Positions 57,750-64,000 of a stretch of 64,000 nucleotides of DNA are shown one piece after another (position 1 is the first letter of the stretch; the number at the start of each line of letters is the position of its first letter). Where the stretch lies: the NCBI GenBank assembly GCA_030248295.1, contig JASANH010001456.1:37734-101733 (forward strand), in the 5' to 3' direction. This DNA comes from Mesodorylaimus sp. YZB2_4 (taxonomy: Eukaryota; Nematoda; Enoplea; Dorylaimida; Dorylaimidae). The position numbers were made by a program, and so were the translations under genes. The notes beneath the pieces were generated by a model, which saw nothing but the letters and a program-made list of their open reading frames with translations, did no database searches and was not told the DNA's origin.

Positions 57750-60148
57750 ATTGTGTGCTAGACAATTTTAATCCATGTGGAAGGAAATCGCGGGAAATTC
57801 AAATTTGCGATTCTTGCATTTGAGCTTTCTACAATATTTTAGATGAAAATCAACGAATTTTAACGGGGAATAAACATTATGAAGCTTTTTTCGATTACTG
57901 CAAGATGGACCACTCTAATCAGCTCGAATAATCAACACTAAGAATCATCGATCATGAGTAGCTAAAATTGCCTAAAGTGGGCGCAGTTATTGTCCATGTG
58001 CTAAAAACTGTGGCTCGATTTGCGAAAATTTGGGTTGTTTTATGATGTATTGACCAAAGGCTACTATCTCAGCGAAAAAACAGGGCGATCAAGCTTTTAT
58101 GATCGATAATCGGTTATGTGCTCTATAATCGATAATCGAGTATGTGCTCTATCAAGGCTGATTATGACGGTCGTTTTTCAATTGTTTATGAACAGTTTTA
58201 GCTCGGTTTTTCTTTGAAACGTTCCAGATTTCTTTAAGTGAAGCGGTCATTCCTTTTTTTCATTGCTCTATTCTTAGAACTGAGTGAGTTACGACTTTTC
58301 GACCAAGAAAGACCCAATATTATTACCTTAGGGATGCTTATATATATATATGTAATTTGAAAAATCAAACTTTCACCTAGACATTCAGTTTTATGAGTAC
58401 TTTGGATGGAGCTCATAAAAAAGGGTGAAAACGTTTGACCGACCAGCCCTCGGTCGGGTCTCTTGAGACCCCTAAAATTTCTCTGTGACGCCCACTACAA
58501 AACTCTCGCTCCGTTGAAATGCAAACTCGACAGTTGACGTGTAACGGGCTATGTTCGAGATATTGAAGCTTATTAGAAATTACTGGTCGAATGGTTTCCG
58601 CGTCAATCGCGAGCCGAGAAAGCATCTTATTCGCAATATTGAATAAATTAAAACCTGAACATACATCCCTGACTATTGAGCATTGTCTCGTTGCTGTGGG
58701 AGAGCCGAGAAAGGTCGAGCATGGCTACAAGAGTGCTCATAGCGACACTCACTGACAGGAAAGCTTGACAGGAGAGCACCCGTTAAACTTGTCACTCATT
58801 ATTGTGGAACAGGGCTCCTGGCTGGTTTCAACCTCTGTACTGTGGCTACGCCCGTGAAGATGATGGCTGCGACCAAAATTTGTGTCTTATTTGTCATTTC
58901 CAGTTTTTTTTTGTCAAATCCAATATTAGCACAAAGTAAGCGAGTCATCTGAGATTTTACTTTGACTTTCTTAAGTATCTCATGCAGTTTCAGGTCCTCA
59001 ATGCTCTCGAAGCGCGTGTTCCAGTTTAAGAAGTGTTATGGACGGATCAAGATGCTTTTTCCTAATGAACAATAAATCAACATGGGAGAATGCCTGGAAA
59101 ACATGCGAGGCGCAGGGGGCAGTATTGGCCCAAATCCATACAGACAGCGAATATAAAAAGATCTTGACGGTATTAGGAAATGCATCAGACGCATCTCTCC
59201 ACACCCCTAATTCTTGTGCCAAGACTCGATTTCCAGAAATCTAGCCTACGCATGACGGAGGGGGAGGGGGGTGAGCAAGAGACGTGTCCCCTGCATCAGT
59301 ATTATAGATTTTCCGGAATACCTGGAACCATCCTGGCATCAACCCTTGAAGCTCGATTGTGAGACTTTTTTTCAAATACACTTTGGCTCAAACTTTGTAC
59401 CACTCTGATTCGTACTCGTTCTTCACTCGAAAGTCACCTTCTATTTGCAGGTGATAGGGGGCGGAATGCCCTATTTCGCATCACGACGTCAGGATGGCAC
59501 AATCGGTAGGCCGTGTGCAGTGACCAATGACACCACATTTTGGCACGATGGGGTGATATCGCCCAATGCACAAATGAACGCTGGCAACACTTGGCTCAGA
59601 TATTATATGTGTCCCGCATATGATAGTGGTGGCGAATACTGCATGACCATGAGGTTGGACGGAATTATCGAAGATGTCTATTGTAACTCATCGTACCCGG
59701 CATTGTGCCAGTTTTCCAGTGAGTTCGTGAGAACGGTTTCAATGTGGGCTATCACGACTGAAAGTTTTTTCTCATACAGCCCGGGAAGATGAGTTCAGAA
59801 AAACCAATGTGTGCCTGACAGAGACTCCAATCGAGAGAATCAGTGCGACGCAACCGCTAGATTGCGCCAATACATGCTGGCGAAGAGTTTGGTGTCGAAG
59901 TTTCAATTTCGTCAGAGATATGGCAACTTGTAATGCATTTTGTCAGCTGTTCTCGTTCTCAGTTTTAGACCCTTGCCCGTCATGTCCCAGTTCAGTTCAA
60001 GCGCCACCTGATGGAAGCTGCTCGCACTACAACTACGTGCCATAGCGCTGTTCCCTGCAGGGACCCATGATATAAAACATGCCTGGTAATTCGTTGGCTT
60101 GTTGCGCTTTCGTGTTCACAATGCATAAGATGGAATAACATTTTTTTT
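57750..60148 (+). repeat. Duplicated lectin gene unit, right copy
   Basis: Direct repeat of 38545-40815 (see there). It includes a fold-back-family arm at 57930-58475 upstream of the gene. Beyond the shared T run at about 60148 the two copies are unrelated. Confidence 0.88.
58860..60045 (+). CDS. Secreted C-type-lectin/PAN protein, copy 4
   Basis: Exons 58860-58935, 58994-59169, 59451-59718 and 59780-60045 have the same lengths as copy 3 (76, 176, 268 and 266 bases) and give 261 residues. Domain order is the same: signal peptide, CTLD (CSRSAC, GSRCFFLMNNKSTWENAW, GRPCAVTNDTTFWHDGV, CNSSYPALCQFS), PAN-like exon (CANTCWRRVWCRSFNF). Exonic differences from copy 3 are few and mostly in the CTLD, for example DGSR for DESR and NSSYPAL for NLSYPKL, restoring residues shared by other family members. 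The frame is intact. Confidence 0.86.
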
Positions 60149-61271
60149 CACTGTTTTAAAAATTTTTCAAGAAGCAGAATACATCAGATGTTTGCCATTG
60201 ATTATAAGCCTCGAAAGTTCAAAACTAAAAATTATACTCACCATTTCTTTGCGCACTTTCATCTTCTCGAGTGTGCTTGCATGCACGATAGACGGAACTT
60301 GAATGAACGATTTCCATGTTTTATAACTGTGTCTGATGTGATCTGCATATGTATTGGCGCGAAACTTGACAGAAAAATGTGCTCCGCCCAAACGCGTCTA
60401 CTGAATTTTAATGTCATGGTATTTTTTGAAAATGCCAACATCGATCTTAGAGTGCACTCCGTCTTGAAATGTCAGGGTTGTTGCGACGTCTGATATTCAT
60501 CACGTACGTGACCAGGTTTTGGCTGATCTCACAAACGAGCAATCCAGAATCATTCGTTCCCTAAGCTGCGTACAAACGGCTCACTCTTTGGTAGGTGACT
60601 GAGTAATTATCGCTAAGACCATGATTCATGCACAATCTCCAAGCATGACTGCTGTGCCCTTGGTGCCTGGAACTAGCAACAGCTTAATCTAGCACTTTTT
60701 AAAGAAAGCTTAAAACTTGTCACAGTTTCTAACGGTAGCAAAATAAATTCTTTGGCGAGAAAGATGTTTAAGCGTTTAGTAGTCTTCATAATAGTCTTCA
60801 CCGTACCAACACTACTCGCAGTCGACAGCTGCCAGTGATTCGACATAAATCCTAATTTCAGAAGGTTCGCCAGAATCAAATCACCTGTACAGCGTGGGAT
60901 ATTGATGAAATCTAAAAAAAGTGGGAAAAAAGTATAATCGCCCTGGTAAATTCACCTCTTGTCAGAGAGCCCAGCAGGGGCAAATTTTTTTGACATCTTC
61001 TTCTAGAAATTAATGGCCCGATCGATGTTCGCTATTCTGTGTTTGATTTGAAATTTGTCAAGATCTGCCTAATCTATCAAGAAAGCGCTGCAGAATTTAC
61101 CGTCAAATGTAAACTTCGAGCACTTTGCCTTGGATTTTTTTTAAATGTGTGTGGGGTTCGTCATAAAGAAATCATCAGCTGCAATGACAAAATAATTTGG
61201 TTGAAGCGGCAACACTGGCGTAGCACAAAATAGAGCGTGCTTCACATGTAAAGACATGAGAGAGATTTTGT
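60149..61271. other. Intergenic, nothing recognised
   Basis: Short frames only on both strands; no domain, repeat arm or RNA signal is seen. Confidence 0.4.
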
Positions 61272-62545
61272 GTCTATCTATCTATCTAGCGTACTCCTGG
61301 GTACGTTCTAATTTATTTACGTATTCCTTGAGAGTTGGATCGTAGATTTGACAGCCGTAGTCAAGCTTCACCCGAATACAGGCTTCAAAGACTGCCTTAA
61401 AGACCTGCGGTGGACAGTTTCGGCCTGCTTTCGGTGCAGTGCACTGATCATTGATTTAGATGCAGATGAGATTTTGGAGATGTGCTCGCTGAATTTCATA
61501 TCCGCTGATAAGGTAACTCCCAAGCACTTGACTTTTTCCGCAATGTCCAGTACCATGCCGTCAATAGTTAGCTTCAGCGAATGATTATATCGAAATACGA
61601 CCACTTTACATTTTGAAGGATTCAAGTGCAGACCCGCAGACAGGAATCTCGACTGGATGACATCTATTGCAGGCTTTAGAACTGATTCTGCATCTTCGAG
61701 CCGTTTCAGTGGAGCCAGCAGTGATGTGTCATCAGCGAATCCGACAAGCGACAAATTTGGAAATTGCGTTTCGAAGTCGATGAATATTAGATCGAGGGCA
61801 GAAATAAAGAAGATTGGGCCTAGCACACCGCCTTGCGGCACCTGCAACCCTAATCTCTTGACGGGGGTTCTCTCCCATTGGGTGGAGACCGCCAGCTGCC
61901 CTGTCTAGACTGCTACTCAGTCGTCATCTACTCGTCTATCAGTGCGGTTGGGTCTCAGCCCCAGCTGCCCTTCCTATCTCCACTTGGTTGATTGAACCAG
62001 CGCAGAGGTTTCCGCCCGTCGGCCTAATAAAGTGTTGTCTATATTAGCGTCCGTTTCGGTAGGGACCGCGCAGGGTCGAACCTACGTACGCGTGTAGGTA
62101 TTCCAACCCACAACAGGGGAGGATACCACACACCCCACTGACCACTCGTTCCATCGTTGAAGCACAGTTATCGACGGAAACATATTGCCAGCGATCAGTT
62201 AGATAAGAATTTAGCCAAATAAGAAGCTTGCGGGGTACCTGATGATGACGTTCGAACGTTCGAAGGAAGATTGGATGCGGTAGGTGATCGAAAGCTTTTC
62301 GAATGTCCAGAAAGATGCCAAGCACATGACTCACTTCTTTTTGGCTGAGCCAATCATGAATTTATTGAGTACAACGGATCAAAGCGCTGATAGTGGATCG
62401 ACCTTGGGAAAATCCGTGTTGATGGCGGGAAATTATGATAAGTCTTCGCAAGAACCCAGCCACAAGTCGTTCCATAACTTTAGACAAAACAGATAGGAGA
62501 GAAATCGGTCGATAATTTCCTATATTTCCTTTGTCTCCATGATCA
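61272..62545 (-). mobile_element. Non-LTR retrotransposon (LINE) reverse transcriptase, interrupted
   Basis: The minus strand encodes the RT of a jockey/CR1-like LINE, 5'-truncated. From right to left it gives NYRPISLLSVLSKVMERLV, HQHGFSQGRSTISALI, IFLDIRKAFDHLPHPIFL and LLIWLNSYLTDRWQYVSVDN. After the inserted LTR come VPQGGVLGPIFF, the catalytic FADDTSLLAPL, LHLNPSKCKVVVF and KCLGVTLSADMKFSEH, with a frameshift before EYVNKLERTQEYAR. A TAA lies near 62370. It ends in a TAGA run (61273-61290), as 3' tails of such LINEs often do. It is inactive: truncated, with a stop, a frameshift and the LTR insertion. Confidence 0.88.
61843..62130 (+). mobile_element. Solo LTR inserted in the LINE
   Basis: A 288-base TG...CA segment (TGCAACCC to ATACCACA) is flanked by the exact 4-base repeat CACC (61839-61842 and 62131-62134). 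It contains CCTAATAAAGTG near 62026. Removing it with one CACC rejoins the LINE frame between its SGV and PQGG motifs, proving it a secondary insertion. Confidence 0.88.
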
Positions 62546-64000
62546 TGATAACTTTTCTAAGCGCTCATGCTTTCAATGTGATGGCCACGCTCGCAGTTCG
62601 CAGACGAGGCTCAAATTTCAAATTCTTTTTTTCGAGGTAACGCCATGGATCCACAGCAGGAAATCGTTTTGATTGCCCAGACGATCGCCATGCAACAGCA
62701 GTTCCTCTCCCAATCCCTGCGCCTGGTCCACCGCCAGCCGCCGCTTTACCACCAGCTCCCGCTCAGCCAAGCGTCGTTCATGATTGTCGCTTGCCAATCG
62801 TTCAACCCGACGATATTCCATCCAGCTGGATCTTTGGGTTTTTTTTTAAGCGATCGGCAATGCGTCACCCTCAGCTTTTTTGTCCTGCACGCTCCAGCAC
62901 GCTCCAGCACCCGCCTTGCCGCACACTGTTTGGGCCAACACTTTTTCTTTTCATCCTGGCATCCAGCGTCGCATGACCATTTTTTCAAAGTTAGCGCTCG
63001 CTTGAGTTTGAGTATGGTGCTCGCTTCGGCTAGTGTGAGTTCGTTTAGAGTAGCCTAGATCGCTTGCTGTATAGATTTATGCATTTGTTGTTTTTTTCTG
63101 TCCGTGTGTGTTTGTGTGAGTGAGAGTGAGAGTGAGCGACCAATTCTCCCTCTAACCAAACTTTTTTTTAGATTTAAACAGGTTTACAATATCTTTTCTA
63201 GGGCTTCTTTTCCCTTTTCTCAACCCCACTTACAATTATCCAATTCCATATTCAGGTATCGGGTCAAGTTTTGAAGAGGGAGGGAGAAACTTTTGCTTGT
63301 CGATGATCACTGCCTCCTCGCGGCGACAGGTGTCAACAAAATCTGTTCATTTTTCAACAGATTTTGGCTAAAAGTGATTACCCCGCTCTCTTGCATAAAA
63401 GCAAGAATGAAAAAGAGGTTTTTTTTTAGCAGCACCCATTTCACAAACATGAACAGCCTGTAATCCCTTTTTCTCTCTTGCGGCTTCACCGCCAGCTGGT
63501 ATCAGACCAACCCGACGCCTGATGCTAAAGGACGAGTTTTGCCGGCTTACAACTCGAGAATGGTTCGAGGAAAATTTTTGATTTTTTGCACACACGAGAC
63601 TACTATTCTTTAATGTCGTCACTAAAGCACAAAGAGAAGTTTTTGTGCACTTTTGCAGGCAGTGGTCGCTATCCAGGCTTTATTGGCACCTTCCAGTTTC
63701 GATTCCAAAACTTTTTTTAGGTAAGAGGTATAAGCTCGTGTATACCCGTGTTTTAATCCTCCTCTGCACTTTGCACAGGGCCCACACGCAAGACATATGC
63801 CCCCTCGTCAAAGGACTCATCCTCCCTTTCTCCCCGCAATTAGGTACTGCCTGAAATCTGCACTGTACGATGCCTCGCGCGATAAGAGGACGACGACAAC
63901 GACTTCGCCAAGGCCGATGTCTTCGCCAAGGCCGACGGCCGGAAAGTCAATTACTGGCACGAAACTCCCAGCGCATGAACCCAGTGGGTCCGACGACAAT
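62546..64000. other. Unassigned; one gag-like start
   Basis: At 62645 an ATG opens MDPQQEIVLIAQTIAMQQQF, reminiscent of a gag N-terminus, but the following frame becomes featureless within about 40 codons. A TTCGCCAAGGCCGA word occurs twice near 63900-63930. Nothing else is supported to the window end. Confidence 0.3.

Noticed and set aside
62645-63058. New gag or Gln-rich protein gene
   Set aside because: Only the first 20 or so residues look gag-like; the rest lacks any capsid or zinc-knuckle feature and no LTR is near.

Overview
The window is invertebrate nuclear DNA, most likely from a nematode or another ecdysozoan with compact introns. The signs are many 45-80 base GT-AG introns (one GC-AG) with short T-rich acceptors such as TTTCAG and TTTTTAG, long AT-rich gene-poor stretches, DEG/ENaC channel exons with a worm-like FPAVTICNINPYK motif, and a dense mix of DNA transposons and retroelements. 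No bacterial gene organisation is present. The species is not identified. Most of the window is transposon sequence and segmental duplication, and all splice sites are read by eye.

Host genes. The main host content is a family of small secreted proteins built from a signal peptide, a C-type-lectin-like domain (CTLD) split over two exons, and a PAN/apple-like Cys-rich exon. Four copies read open from start to stop: 32.57-29.90 kb (minus), 35.92-34.98 kb (minus), 39.53-40.71 kb (plus) and 58.86-60.05 kb (plus). The last two are near-identical and sit in a ~2.3 kb direct duplication. Broken or partial copies lie at 2.87-3.41, 13.12-13.36, 42.98-44.08, 50.76-51.17 and 56.91-56.98 kb. A second lectin type at 48.09-50.78 kb joins a CTLD to ~700 codons of Thr/Ser-rich mucin-like repeats. 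Pieces of one DEG/ENaC sodium channel gene lie at 7.76-7.94 kb (TM1 exon), 45.88-45.91 kb (remnant of the same exon) and 47.84-48.05 kb (next exon).

Duplications. One ancestral segment exists three times: copy A (6.59-13.36 kb), copy B (24.43-26.58 kb, same orientation, lacking the lectin gene) and copy C (41.65-46.77 kb, inverted).

Mobile elements, left to right: an element with ~585-base terminal inverted repeats and TTAA flanks (4.23-6.59 kb); a hAT element with an exact 8-base target duplication and hexamer-repeat ends (9.05-11.43 kb); a FLYWCH-type MULE split by a nearly 10 kb Ty3/gypsy-like LTR retrotransposon (14.29-24.14 kb); a fold-back element (28.38-29.04 kb); a non-autonomous MULE nested in a relic inside a lectin intron (30.5-31.6 kb); a ~1 kb palindrome (33.3-34.4 kb); a SINE-like tRNA head (36.5 kb); a GC-rich MITE candidate (37.4-38.1 kb); a 153-base MITE with an identifiable empty site (41.0 kb); a Tc1/mariner-like MITE (47.0-47.5 kb); a complete MULE with intact four-exon transposase, ~157-base inverted repeats and a perfect 9-base target duplication (51.65-54.00 kb); and a LINE interrupted by a solo LTR with a 4-base target duplication (61.3-62.5 kb).

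Most unusual item: the LTR retrotransposon carries a dUTPase-like domain directly downstream of RNase H, shows no integrase that I can recognise where one is expected, and carries ~2 kb of unrecognised coding sequence before its 3' LTR.
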